Shown here: positions 38,501 through 47,192 of the stretch, one piece after another
Layout of the letters: every line of letters starts with the position of its first letter
How positions within the stretch are numbered: the stretch's first letter is position 1
Origin: Paenibacillus paeoniae
GTDB taxonomy: Bacteria; Bacillota; Bacilli; Paenibacillales; Paenibacillaceae
Assembly: GCF_003388735.1 (NCBI RefSeq)
Contig: NZ_QUBQ01000001.1
Span: 2,480,001 to 2,544,000, forward strand
Length of the DNA: 64,000 nucleotides
Reading direction: 5' to 3'
The notes under the pieces: model-generated
Told to the model about the DNA's origin: nothing
Databases searched by the model: none
What the model saw: the letters and a program-made list of their open reading frames with translations, nothing else
Position numbers and translations under genes: made by a program

Positions 38501-38925
38501 GCGCCATTCATGCCATCTGTAATGCTGAGTTCCGGAGACAGCCAATCTGTAATGTATGGCTCCAATATGCTGCGATTCTGCAGCAGTCCGCCTACCTCGG
38601 CATTGGACAACAGCACGAACTCGTTGATCGGATCGAGACCGATGCCTTTATATTTTTTGTTGCGGTCCTGTTCATTGGTCTCGAATGCAAGAAACTCCAC
38701 ATTGTCCGGCTTGTCGCGCTTGCGCTTGGAAATCGGGTCCTCAGGAAGCTTGAAGCGCCGGTTAATCTGATATTTTAGACGCAGCAGAGCATCGATGCCC
38801 GTGCCGCCAAGACCGATAATGAGAATTGGGTTGTCGATTGTATCTACTCTTATCTTCTCGCTGACGATCCCTCCGCCGAGCGAAACGTCGAGTTGCTGAA
38901 TATGTTCTCTTACGATTGGTTTCAT
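35536..38925 (-). CDS. Large bacterial tubulin/FtsZ-like GTPase
   Basis: A 1129-residue protein. The N-terminal nucleotide-binding segment ILIIGLGGTGIDALLRLK is followed near residue 190 by GLSGGTGSGTFLD, the glycine-rich tubulin signature (GGGTGSG) that contacts GTP phosphates. FtsZ is under 400 residues, so two thirds of the protein is extra, largely helical. It matches what I recall as the 'tubulin-like' Pfam family found beside vWA proteins. The start at 38925 has CGAGGAGG upstream. It probably binds GTP and may polymerise, acting with its vWA and GTPase neighbours. It is not a cell-division FtsZ, given its size and context. Confidence 0.85.
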   Translation of the reverse strand: MKPIVREHIQQLDVSLGGGIVSEKIRVDTIDNPILIIGLGGTGIDALLRLKYQINRRFKLPEDPISKRKRDKPDNVEFLAFETNEQDRNKKYKGIGLDPINEFVLLSNAEVGGLLQNRSILEPYITDWLSPELSITDGMNGAAGVRQAGRLLLFTKINQVVQSIDKKIKTLSVGTNKKLMVFLLTGLSGGTGSGTFLDISYIVRGIIERDHGSAGVDRVNTLGYLFTPDINLANKSLSDHTREYIKKNGYAALKELDYWMNVDARGERFKQQYGNILSVNSPLPPFNLCHLISATNTEGKLLDNAYDYCMNVTAENITNFISSEEKQSGEEFAIHDYISNIRTNIAQMNKIYPANYDYNIIGASSAVLPIEEMTTYLAYRLFQKMEGMFRKAPSQEDVEKFVHKLGIDLDSMMRNFDSRVPEPLPGFEHSERLNYNNVIKMQAVNMDTELEQNFLARAREEYIKAKKQLPGEVVSNFNEQIRRIFLHPEQGPFYVSRLLFTDKGFCLLKMLLSYIESLRENLQRLPREIESAREQADERMGDAKSAFVSKDKKKNNYIEAKINEYWLRADIERMEQLIEFYEDLHELLNAENNRIYNVYTEILNVLNTIFAKNGEILTSGDEHGDHKGNKTYYWNIVSVPDISNVIGRVMESKDGDDLIRDFTRELLEHSNQWVKEQDIDIVGSISDFLTDKFGDLITKSMEEFLVMKYGDDEAIEKFVERHIASKLDEEAIPVFHLSNSSGNLHVPSWGFVSVPVQAPSILRGIRNYQNSSIGKSHFTIKESEVRNRIFWLNTRNGVPLFVYTPLKVYEESYERTILDKEGIGRHLVQSDKDNWTYLPSPIPEKSWGETYINRRVQDYNARIREEFAKAVSFGIIVEKGIDNPLSNRYSVRFTKPFQVSDVLNAYAMQLDSAKPNMGEVKRASQELKRLLAGGLELESTKDIFGSYSEELAQENLIRSPLQLRRVREELAKMESIVSAVQKLDEVLLQQESEDKWLQQFIDALYTDTICKRGALYVYDRDAEEEAWAPFANLMKGSNYIEYEVFEHFRSLDEKNLATLLRKAGRRVNELTSNEDTSALVAKLDELFNVYLDARERLEYEKIELANGEELHQFYKGMASKLHDIRRKLK

Positions 38926-38944
38926 AGTGATCCTCCTCGATTGA

Positions 38945-40732
38945 TTATACGAGATATTCGATATAGATCGTTTTATCCACTTGTGTCAACGAAACAGTAA
39001 TGCGGTCGCCGCTCTGAAGCTCCAGCTGACGCCCGTCTCCTACTGCCCGGCCTGACTTCTCCACTCGGCATAAGGAACTGTTCAGCAGCATAACCCGATC
39101 CTTATTCGCCGGTTTGAACACTATCTTCTCTGTCTCCTTCAGCTCTGGAGCCAGCTGAAGCAATTGATGCAATTGGAATTTGCCTTTGAAATGGCTCAAT
39201 CGCTTGTATTGCGGCGAGGATTTGTCCCCTGTATTCTCATCGCGAATTTCAATGATCATCTGTCCTACAAATCCGCGGCTGCGCTCCTTCATCATCCTCC
39301 AGATCCAGTATGCCGCCCCAAGCAGCACAAGGAATGCGATCGCTGCGATGACCACCGTCCATATCGGGAAGGGCTTATCATTCGCCTCTTCCACCGGATT
39401 AGCCGTTCCTCCGGAACCGCCAGCTGAAGCTGTAATCTTAATCGGAGCACTCTCCCGGAAGAAGCTCTGCTCCTCAGCCCTGACGATAATCTCATAGTCC
39501 CGGGACTCCGGTATCTTGTATTCGCCGGCAAAATGATCGCCATCCAGCTTCATGGCTATTTCTTCCGTATTGCCGGTCGTTAATTCTTTGACGAACATAA
39601 CCGCGTTCATGTTGCGGTATTGCTCCGCATCGCTCAATCGTTGACCCTTGCTGGCCAAAAAGGCGTTAAGCTTAACCTTGTCACCCTTGGAATAAGAAGT
39701 TGTCGCGAGTGGCTCAAGCTCCAGCGTCAAATCATAATTGAAAATCAGGTTGATATCGATCTTATCCTGATTTACGCCTTTAACCTTCAACGTCCAATCC
39801 CCTTGAACCGGCTTGATCAGCTTAAGTAAAGTGTAGCTCTTGGACGTAGCCAGCACAACTTTGTCCGACGGAATCGCAACGGCATTGCCCGATGGATCAA
39901 CAAGCTTCGCCTCCACCGACTTGGAAGACATGATGGAAATATTCGCCTCAAGCACATTGCTGTTCGGTACGGTGATCTTCACATCCTGGAAGTTCCCGTT
40001 CGCGGTGAACGAGTTGACCGGGACAATATTCAGCTCCAGATGGCTGGCGAAGATTTCACTAAGAATCTGCGGCAGATCATCCGCGGTATCGGTTGCGAAT
40101 GACTTGCCGCCTGTTGCCTTCGACAACTCCTCCAGCGCAGCTTTGTTCAGCTTCCCGTCCGCATTCAAGCCGATCGTGTAGATCGGAATGCCATTGTCTT
40201 TCGCGTTGCGCACCGCTTGCTCTCTCTCTTCGTTCGACTGCGCTTCGGTACGGCCGGACTTCGGATCAAGCTCATCGTTCCCGTCAGCAAGCAGAATGAT
40301 AATCGGCTCGCGCTTGGCGCTGGAGGACTCTCCGTCCTTCAAGATCTGGACCGCTTCCTTGAGACCGACGGATACATCCGTATAGGAGCCGCGATTCAGT
40401 TGGTCGATAAATGACTTTAAATTTTGTTTGTCCTCAGGAGAGCGGATCTCAAGCAGCGCCTTCTCGCGCTGAATCTTATCCGTATACGCCACGACTCCGA
40501 CGCGATCGCCCTTCTCGGACAGCATATCGATGAACATCTTCATCGCTTCGTTGCCGATCTTCTCCTTGTCGCTGCTGTCCATTGAATAGCTCACATCAAG
40601 CACCAGTACCGCGTCAATCGGTCCAGCCCCGCCAGCAGCCGCTGTCGCGCTCGGCAAACTTAATCCGAGCAGAAGCGAAAGAAGCAGCGTAAATAAAATT
40701 GTATATTGAAATCCTTTTTTTAGTAGATTCAT
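38945..40732 (-). CDS. Secreted, membrane-anchored vWA domain protein
   Basis: A protein of about 595 residues from the ATG at 40732, which has AAGGAGG upstream; an in-frame start at 40789 would bury the signal peptide. A signal sequence (about 1-32, ending ATAAAG) is followed by a vWA domain with MIDAS DVSYS, the Thr of GSYTD and LADGND. Beta-rich Ig-like segments come next, then a transmembrane helix near 460-485 (PIWTVVIAAIAFLVLLGAAYWIW) and a cytoplasmic beta-rich tail. This resembles BatA-like sensors. It is the first gene of the operon and could recruit or sense an external partner. Confidence 0.87.
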   Translation of the reverse strand: MNLLKKGFQYTILFTLLLSLLLGLSLPSATAAAGGAGPIDAVLVLDVSYSMDSSDKEKIGNEAMKMFIDMLSEKGDRVGVVAYTDKIQREKALLEIRSPEDKQNLKSFIDQLNRGSYTDVSVGLKEAVQILKDGESSSAKREPIIILLADGNDELDPKSGRTEAQSNEEREQAVRNAKDNGIPIYTIGLNADGKLNKAALEELSKATGGKSFATDTADDLPQILSEIFASHLELNIVPVNSFTANGNFQDVKITVPNSNVLEANISIMSSKSVEAKLVDPSGNAVAIPSDKVVLATSKSYTLLKLIKPVQGDWTLKVKGVNQDKIDINLIFNYDLTLELEPLATTSYSKGDKVKLNAFLASKGQRLSDAEQYRNMNAVMFVKELTTGNTEEIAMKLDGDHFAGEYKIPESRDYEIIVRAEEQSFFRESAPIKITASAGGSGGTANPVEEANDKPFPIWTVVIAAIAFLVLLGAAYWIWRMMKERSRGFVGQMIIEIRDENTGDKSSPQYKRLSHFKGKFQLHQLLQLAPELKETEKIVFKPANKDRVMLLNSSLCRVEKSGRAVGDGRQLELQSGDRITVSLTQVDKTIYIEYLV

Positions 40733-40888
40733 GATAGTCCTCCTTGACCCTATTGCCGAATAAGTTGTCTCTATTAGTTCAAAAGTCATCGTTAGTCACG
40801 ACCGCCACTATGATGCTATACTAAAAACAAGTATAACTGAAGGACATCCATAAATCACTTTTTTTGTCATATGCGGGAGGCGCTCTAT

Positions 40889-41041
40889 ATGGTTACATAC
40901 GTAGTTACTATACTATTGGTTGTATTTGCAGGTATAAAAGTATTTCACTATCGTTATCAAATGAAACAAGCCCCTTCGCCGAAGCAGCTAAGCAGGCTTG
41001 TGTTGTCCACACTAAAACGCGGGCAGAGTGATCACGAATGA
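40889..41041 (+). CDS. Small single-pass membrane protein (50 aa)
   Basis: A 50-codon frame with ATG at 40889 and a GGGAGG site 7-8 nt upstream. Residues 4-18 are hydrophobic (YVVTILLVVFAGIKVF), the rest is basic (KQAPSPKQLSRLVLSTLKRG). Its TGA overlaps the next ATG (ATGATGA at 41038-41044), typical of coupled genes. It starts divergently from the vWA/tubulin operon. A TATACT -10-like hexamer lies at 40817-40822 but no good -35. It is probably a small membrane component of the system; no function can be assigned. Confidence 0.65.
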   Translation: MVTYVVTILLVVFAGIKVFHYRYQMKQAPSPKQLSRLVLSTLKRGQSDHE

Positions 41042-41967
41042 TGAAAAAAATAGCGGTAACTCTAAGGCCCTATAATCGTGTACCCTTTGCCTATCAAAAG
41101 CTCAAAATATGTCGCAACTGCCGTCATTTCACCGTTCTGGGCGAACGGGATTGTATGTCCTGCGGGAAGGCAAGCGCCTTGCAGTCTGTCGAAAAGAAAG
41201 CGGCCGGAATCGTGCGGAGAGACCACTGGCTCACCGGACTAGTATGGCTGCTGCTCTCACTGATCGGCCTGCTATTCAGCTCTTCTTCTCTGCAAACCGT
41301 GTTGGTGATTGCAGCTGGAGCGGCGGTAGCCGCTCTATTATGGACGCTGCAGAAGAGGCTCACCCCTGCACTTAGACGCATGCAACTGCAAAAAATGTTT
41401 CAGCAATACAGATATGAGCTTGCTTCCGGACTCGCCATCGACCATCAAGCGGCCATTCGCGTATTCCAGGAAGGCGACAAGCCGCGCACCTATGAAATGC
41501 TGCGGGAGATCGGATCGCTGGTGCACAACGATCAACTCAAGCTGGAACAAATCATGCTGCTGCAAACCTTTCAATTGCGCAAGGATATGGATCTGATGAT
41601 CGAGCCCCTGCTGATGGACAGCTTCAATACCGATCTGGTCTCCTATATTGGCGAGATTGCCAAGATTAGGCGCGATCTGATCAAGGAGAACACATTCCGG
41701 TACGTGCTGCTGCATGAGATGCGCATTCTGAGCATGCCAAGCGGCGAAGCCATACTGGCAGCAGTCGCCGGAGCGGCCGTGCGCAAGGACCGATATATGA
41801 CGATGTACCCGTATTTGCTGACCCGGTACGCGCGTTTTCTTCCAAAGGACCGATTCCTGCGACTATTCAAATACGCCAAATCCGCGAGATCGGGACCGCT
41901 ATACGATGAGGTTATGCGTATTTACGAAGAAAAGTATAAATGGGAACCGGATTTTCAAAATACTTAA
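41038..41967 (+). CDS. Zinc-ribbon membrane protein, uncharacterised
   Basis: A 309-residue protein. An N-terminal zinc ribbon (CRNC at about 25-28 and CMSC at about 39-42) is followed by two adjacent hydrophobic segments (about 65-105) and then a cytoplasmic helical domain of about 200 residues. Start codons ATG at 41038 and 41041 are both possible; the first overlaps the stop of the 50-aa gene. It stands head to head with the vWA/tubulin operon and shares a zinc-ribbon plus membrane theme with it, so it is probably part of the same system. I do not recognise the family. Confidence 0.75.
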   Translation: MMKKIAVTLRPYNRVPFAYQKLKICRNCRHFTVLGERDCMSCGKASALQSVEKKAAGIVRRDHWLTGLVWLLLSLIGLLFSSSSLQTVLVIAAGAAVAALLWTLQKRLTPALRRMQLQKMFQQYRYELASGLAIDHQAAIRVFQEGDKPRTYEMLREIGSLVHNDQLKLEQIMLLQTFQLRKDMDLMIEPLLMDSFNTDLVSYIGEIAKIRRDLIKENTFRYVLLHEMRILSMPSGEAILAAVAGAAVRKDRYMTMYPYLLTRYARFLPKDRFLRLFKYAKSARSGPLYDEVMRIYEEKYKWEPDFQNT

Positions 41968-42044
41968 TGGGTCGCTTCCTCTCATTATTTATTCAGCATA
42001 GCGCAAGAGGGCTTGATCGAAACCTAGCTGCGGTCGCAATTCAG

Positions 42045-42084
42045 GCTAGACTTAAGTCTAGCTCTAGCGGAAATAATTGCTAGA
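42045..42084. repeat. Two adjacent CTAG-rich palindromes
   Basis: GCTAGACTTAAGTCTAGC (42045-42062) is a perfect 18-bp palindrome, followed at once by TCTAGC-10 nt-GCTAGA (42063-42084). The arms share the same hexamer. They lie after the zinc-ribbon gene and lack a T-run, so they may be a protein-binding site rather than a terminator. Confidence 0.5.
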
Positions 42085-42300
42085 TGTAAAAAAGCTTCTG
42101 GACTCCGATTAAACAAGCTTTCGTTCATCCCTTATGATGGTTAGCCTAAGGAAGGGATGCTCTATTTCGTCCTAGGCTTGGATAAGCCCGCATACAACAT
42201 TAAGCACCGGTATTACTGTGGCGGGGGCCTTATCTGTATTGGAGAAAAGTGAACCGCCGGCTGGGCGGGATGAGATTTCGGGCAGGCGTTATACCGTTAG

Positions 42301-42453
42301 ATGCTTATCTTTGCCCCAACGGAATGGAGGTTCTCACACGACGACATGGGAATGCACTGGAGGGATGCCGGCTATAGCGAGTTTCTGATCGACAAGGAAG
42401 ATCTGAAGCGGATTGACTTCAGCCGGACATACGTCAATTTGACAAAAAGGTAA
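42301..42453 (+). pseudogene. Remnant of YwqG-like (DUF1963) protein, C-terminal end
   Basis: A 50-residue open segment contains HDDMGMHWRDAG and DKEDLKRIDFSRTYV, resembling the C-terminal end of the YwqG/DUF1963 family. Upstream sequence in this frame is broken by stops (for example in 42250-42300), so only a fragment is left. It is followed by a terminator hairpin at 42556. The family identification is from memory. Confidence 0.5.
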
Positions 42454-42555
42454 GAGCGCTCATTACGCCGGAAAGATGTCCTGAATATGGAGCTGTCCCA
42501 AGAGCAAATTTGCGATTTTCTATGATTGCTTTGGACAGGATTTCAAGTAATGAAG

Positions 42556-42595
42556 AAGCCTTCAAAACCCTCTTTAGTGGTGGTTTTGAAGGCTT
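42556..42595 (+). terminator. Terminator-like hairpin after YwqG-like remnant
   Basis: A perfect 14-bp stem AAGCCTTCAAAACC/GGTTTTGAAGGCTT with a 12-nt loop, followed by TTACG. It probably ended the gene now reduced to a remnant. Confidence 0.6.
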
Positions 42596-42599
42596 TTAC

Positions 42600-43050
42600 G
42601 TTCAATGTCTGGAATTCGTTTATCCGGTGACACCCTTTTGGAACAGCCGCGTAGATTACATCGTCACTCTTGTCAGTTAACGGAGACCAACTGCAGCCCA
42701 TCTGATCGGATATCGCTACGGTTATGCGGGGTTATTGTGATTACCGGCTCCCGATGTTCGATAGTCGCAGCACTTCAATGACGAAGCCAGGTCGTTCCTT
42801 GACATAATCTTCATCTGCTTATCCAGAAGTTCCGTCTCGCAAACTGCGTCAGCTGTTATCGGCATTGTCCGTTCGGACATGACCCAGCATTCATGCCGTT
42901 CAGAAACGCCATTAGATAGCAGTCGCTCGGCTTAATGGTCCGGTGATTTGAGACAGATAGAAGACGTCATAATCGTACACTTCCTTAAATAAACTAAACT
43001 AATATCTCATAAATCCAACTTCCACATTTAACAGAGTTGTATTACGAAGC
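42600..43050. other. Decayed intergenic DNA with broken minus-strand frame
   Basis: No intact gene. On the minus strand short protein-like stretches appear in shifting frames (for example DYDVFYLSQITGPLSRA and ERPGFVIEVLRLSN), separated by stops, suggesting a pseudogene that I cannot identify. No repeats or terminal inverted repeats were seen. Confidence 0.3.
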
Positions 43051-43056
43051 GAGTTC

Positions 43057-45066
43057 CTAAGCCCAATCCAGCCGATATTGTTTAAGATCGTCTTTACTCA
43101 CGTAGAAGATTGATTGCTCATCAAAATAAAATTCGAGTACGGGCACATCCGTAATTCTTCGAAATGTCGAATCACTTACATTCATAGCATAGATTTTTTG
43201 CTTATCCTTACGGTTTAAAAAAATAATTTCGTTATTAGTCAATATAAAGTATTGTGTAACCAAATCAGGGATGACTTCCTCTATATCCGTCCTTGTATCA
43301 TACTTGACCACTTGTGACTTCTCATCAATGTAGTAGATCGTTTGGCCGTCGAATGCGAGATGTCTTAGTACCGAGAATCGAATAATGACGCTCATCTTCC
43401 CTGTGGATTGATGGACTCGGCGAATCTCGTCATGTCCTACTAAATAAATGTTTTCTTCATCTAGAAAAAAGCCGCTTACACTATGAAAGAATGCCATCTC
43501 TTTGTTATTACTTTTGAATAAATTAATTGAAGTCTTTACCGTGTTTAAGTTCTTTTCGAAAACAATTTTTTCGTCAAAGGTGTCCGTATTTACTTCGATA
43601 ATCGAGAGGCGGTTCATTTGCTCACGAATTTCCGACTTATCCGAGTTATACTTCATATAGTAGACATATGATCCGTTCCCGAAAACCGTCTTTTCCACTC
43701 TCGTCAAAGAAGTCATAGGGTTTCGGACAAAGTGTTGTTTGTCTCCTGTTTGTTTAACCTCAAACACAATCCGAGTTTCATTCCCTTCGGATTCTTCCAC
43801 ATAAAAATGATAGTATTCATTTTCATATGATTGTCTAAAGGAATAGTTGTAAATATTACTTTCTCCAGCTCTAGTATTCGGAGTGCAAGCGGAAAGAAAG
43901 AATACACAAATAACGAGCATCAAATGTAACGGCCTTAGCCTAAATCTTGGTCTTATTTCGCACCATTTATTTGTACTCCTGATTAAAATAGCGAGGGACA
44001 TACCGATACAAAGGCAGAGCGTGATAACAAACAGATAAAGCCATAACATGGTTGAGACTTCCTTAAACACAAATATCATTTGACCATTAACCATGTTGCG
44101 GACATATTCATTTCCTCTAAAATAACCTGACGAAACCATAAAACCGAGGGGGCCCGGCAAAAAATATTTCGATGACTCCAAACGGAATCCATAATAAGGG
44201 AGAAGAATGAGTGCAGTACAGGTAAATAGAGTAAATGCATATTTTTTAAATAGGACGGATACAAACATGATCAAAATCGCAAGACATAAGCTCCCAAAAA
44301 GCTTACAGGCAGTTAACCACAAAAAGGTTTCTAACAAAGTGCTGCTCTTTGTTGACGTTGCAAAATAGGATAGGCTTTGCAGCGGATAGTTTCCATTCTC
44401 CAACCCGTATTTAAGCCAATAGAATCCAAATTTTAATCCAGCATGGAGTAAACAGAGCATAACAACGGTTATACAAATCAAGCCAATTTTATAAAGAGCC
44501 TGATTTCTGCCTCCCTTTTTTACGGTAAGGTTCAGGGAGTTCATCTTGCTTTCAAACTCGAAACAAAACACTGGGGTAACAAGGACCAGCAACAATAATA
44601 TATACAAAAAATCCAAATTGTCATTTGATATCAAACCGTCCCAGCCATTGGTATACAAAAAGTATCGCTGCTCCGGTTCTTCTCGAATATATATAAATTG
44701 ATCATAAATAATCTTATAGCCTTTTTCATATTGCAAAATTTCCTCGAGTGGAGTTGAAATCAAAATATATTCCGATTCATTAATATTTCCATCGTAAAAA
44801 TCATCACTCGCTTCTTTTAGTTTGACTTTAGTTTCGGAAATTTTTGCAGATTCATTCGCAAAGAAATGTTCCGATTCCTCAGAATATGCGCCTTTTACTT
44901 GATTGAGGTAAAAAGCATACTGCGAAGCATTCAATTCAATATCCAGGTTCGCAGGTTTATCAAATAGGATCATAGACGAAAGGCTGAAGATAAAAAACAG
45001 ACCAATATAGACCAAACCCTTTTGGTATAAGTGCATTTTTTTCATTTCACAGATCCATAATGGCAT
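43057..45066 (-). CDS. ABC-2-like membrane protein fused to an extracytoplasmic domain
   Basis: A 669-residue protein. The first about 365 residues contain several membrane helices in the pattern of an ABC-2 permease, with a soluble loop after the first helix. Near residue 385-402 comes a hydrophobic segment ending LSAC (a lipobox-like sequence, LVICVFFLSAC), and then about 270 residues of repeated beta strands resembling a DUF5050/propeller-type domain. It looks as if a permease and a lipoprotein were joined in one frame. The start at 45066 overlaps the upstream permease gene by 20 nt; an in-frame ATG at 45045 is an alternative. It is the last gene of the secreted-peptide locus. Confidence 0.75.
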   Translation of the reverse strand: MPLWICEMKKMHLYQKGLVYIGLFFIFSLSSMILFDKPANLDIELNASQYAFYLNQVKGAYSEESEHFFANESAKISETKVKLKEASDDFYDGNINESEYILISTPLEEILQYEKGYKIIYDQFIYIREEPEQRYFLYTNGWDGLISNDNLDFLYILLLLVLVTPVFCFEFESKMNSLNLTVKKGGRNQALYKIGLICITVVMLCLLHAGLKFGFYWLKYGLENGNYPLQSLSYFATSTKSSTLLETFLWLTACKLFGSLCLAILIMFVSVLFKKYAFTLFTCTALILLPYYGFRLESSKYFLPGPLGFMVSSGYFRGNEYVRNMVNGQMIFVFKEVSTMLWLYLFVITLCLCIGMSLAILIRSTNKWCEIRPRFRLRPLHLMLVICVFFLSACTPNTRAGESNIYNYSFRQSYENEYYHFYVEESEGNETRIVFEVKQTGDKQHFVRNPMTSLTRVEKTVFGNGSYVYYMKYNSDKSEIREQMNRLSIIEVNTDTFDEKIVFEKNLNTVKTSINLFKSNNKEMAFFHSVSGFFLDEENIYLVGHDEIRRVHQSTGKMSVIIRFSVLRHLAFDGQTIYYIDEKSQVVKYDTRTDIEEVIPDLVTQYFILTNNEIIFLNRKDKQKIYAMNVSDSTFRRITDVPVLEFYFDEQSIFYVSKDDLKQYRLDWA

Positions 45067-46282
45067 GCCTTTTTACCCCCTTACGCAAAGTATTCTTCTT
45101 TACGAACACGGTAATGCCAAGTGTAAGTAGCAATCCCCACACCACCGCCAGCAATATTGCAGCCATATAGTGAAGCATTGGATATCCAAATGAATCAACA
45201 AACTCCGTTTTACGAAACAATTCCCGATTTACAATAAGTACAAACGGATTAATAATTTTTTGCAACGTACGTCCGGACCCCATATACACTTCATTCATAA
45301 ATATTAAGCTAATCATAATGGATAGGCTGATAATAAAAGGGACTAAAGCATTTTTAAAAAAACAGGATACAACTAAGAACAGCAAGCTAAGCACAAATAT
45401 CCCAAATGTTTTAATTAGGCCGGATATAATCGCATATTGACTTAAGCTAACACCGATCGAGGAATTCACAAAATCCTCAAGCGCGTACAACGGGGTAGAA
45501 GCAGACTCAAAAGATCCGAATAGTAAGGAAAATGCAACAAAGTCAACGGTCCAGAACCAAGAACAGAGCATGCAGACAAATATAGCAGAGGCCATGAGTT
45601 TGGCAAAAATCGTCTTATTATTTCCAGATTTCGTTGTTAACAGCAACATTTCCATATCTGTTTCTTTTTCGGATATAAATACATGCATTAAGCTGTATAA
45701 ACAAATCAATAACACCAAAAACGCAGAAAAATCGTACTGAACATAGTAATGATACATTTCCTTATAAGAGAAAATAGATATCGATCTTTCTTGAAATAGC
45801 TCTTTAATAACAGCATTCTTCTTGTATTCAAAGGTATTGCCAATCGATTCAAAGAAATCCATATTTCTCTCTGCCGCGGATACGACTTGATTAGCATACA
45901 TTTTATACTCGTAAGCATATTTCATAGGATTCACATAATTCCACATGAAAAAGTTGCGATCCATATATATGTTCCCACCGGTATAGGAATCCGGGTTATG
46001 GTCTGAACTTGCGGTACGATCGGCTGTTTGATATTCAAGCGGGCGATAAATGGCCATCAACTTCTCGATTTTTTCGTTTGTAATCGCGCCTCCGAATTCC
46101 TCATATAGATTCCAATAAAGCCCCTTCCAAGCCGGGCTGGTATTGCTGCCCGAAAACAAAGAATTCGTATTCTGAATGCTGTGTATTTTAGCTATGCTCA
46201 ATAAGGAGAAGAGCAGCACAGCCACAATGATTGACGGTTTAAGAAAGTGTTTTTGAAATTCAAAAACAATTAGCTTAATCAC
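45047..46282 (-). CDS. ABC-2 type permease
   Basis: A 411-residue membrane protein starting at a GTG with GAGGAGG upstream. It has one N-terminal helix (IIVAVLLFSLLSIAKI), a large extracytoplasmic loop (about 35-170) and about five further hydrophobic segments, typical of ABC-2 permeases with a large first loop. It lies 11 nt after the ATPase gene and is its likely partner. The substrate could be the small secreted protein encoded upstream in the operon, or it may confer immunity; this is inference. Confidence 0.85.
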   Translation of the reverse strand: MIKLIVFEFQKHFLKPSIIVAVLLFSLLSIAKIHSIQNTNSLFSGSNTSPAWKGLYWNLYEEFGGAITNEKIEKLMAIYRPLEYQTADRTASSDHNPDSYTGGNIYMDRNFFMWNYVNPMKYAYEYKMYANQVVSAAERNMDFFESIGNTFEYKKNAVIKELFQERSISIFSYKEMYHYYVQYDFSAFLVLLICLYSLMHVFISEKETDMEMLLLTTKSGNNKTIFAKLMASAIFVCMLCSWFWTVDFVAFSLLFGSFESASTPLYALEDFVNSSIGVSLSQYAIISGLIKTFGIFVLSLLFLVVSCFFKNALVPFIISLSIMISLIFMNEVYMGSGRTLQKIINPFVLIVNRELFRKTEFVDSFGYPMLHYMAAILLAVVWGLLLTLGITVFVKKNTLRKGVKRHAIMDL

Positions 46283-46293
46283 TGTTCTCCTCC

Positions 46294-47148
46294 TCAGAAA
46301 TAATACAAAAATACATCTTCTAAGTTCGCTTGTACATTAACAGCGTGCGCATCAGGTTTTTCTTCATGAATGACTCTTATATGAATCTTGTCATGATCCC
46401 GCATCATATTGCTTATTTTAAACTGCTGTAACGTTTCAACCATTTTTTCATTTGTGGCGGTGACCATCCACACCTTATCTTTCAAACCGTCAATGAGAAC
46501 TTGGGGCGAACCCTGTTTCATGAGCCTGCCTTCTTTTAGCAATAAGACCTGGTTAGCAATATATTCAATATCCGAAACAATATGTGTGGCTAATAATACG
46601 ATACGATTTTCAGAAAATTGGGCTATTAAATTACGAAAACGGATTCGTTCTTGCGGATCAAGTCCGGCTGTCGGTTCATCCAAAATAAGGATGCTCGGAT
46701 CATTGAGCATTGCTTGTACAATGCCGACGCGCTGGCGCATTCCTCCCGATAGCGCACCAATCTTTTTGTTGCATGCATCGCTCAAATTTACGATTTCCAA
46801 TAATTCTTTCGCCCTTTTTTCGCCTTGCTTTTTGGGTATATCCTTAAGGACGCACATATATCTTAAAAAATCTATCACTTCAAAGTTTTTATAGAATTGC
46901 GGGTATTGGGGCAAGTAACCAATGTGGGATAAAAAATGATTTCCCATACTCTTGGTATCCTTTTCATTTATATAGACATGTCCATAATCGCTTTTCAAAA
47001 TGCCTACAAAGATATTAATTAATGTTGTTTTCCCCGCGCCGTTCGCCCCCAAAAGTCCACAAACGCCGTTCTCTAGTTTTGCAGAAAAGTCTTTTAATGC
47101 ATACTTCCCTTTATATTGCTTTGAAATATTGTTAAACATTACTTTCAC
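46294..47148 (-). CDS. ABC transporter ATP-binding protein
   Basis: A 284-residue ATPase beginning with GTG (GGAAG upstream). Walker A is GANGAGKTT, the signature is LSGGMRQRVG and Walker B is LILDEPTAGLDP. After the core a short C-terminal region follows, as in BcrA-like export ATPases. It is preceded by the lipoprotein gene with a 44-nt gap and followed by two permease-like genes, forming one export or immunity complex. Confidence 0.92.
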   Translation of the reverse strand: MKVMFNNISKQYKGKYALKDFSAKLENGVCGLLGANGAGKTTLINIFVGILKSDYGHVYINEKDTKSMGNHFLSHIGYLPQYPQFYKNFEVIDFLRYMCVLKDIPKKQGEKRAKELLEIVNLSDACNKKIGALSGGMRQRVGIVQAMLNDPSILILDEPTAGLDPQERIRFRNLIAQFSENRIVLLATHIVSDIEYIANQVLLLKEGRLMKQGSPQVLIDGLKDKVWMVTATNEKMVETLQQFKISNMMRDHDKIHIRVIHEEKPDAHAVNVQANLEDVFLYYF

Positions 47149-47192
47149 AATCAGCTTCCTCTCTCTTCGTGAAGTTTATCAAATGATTCCTA

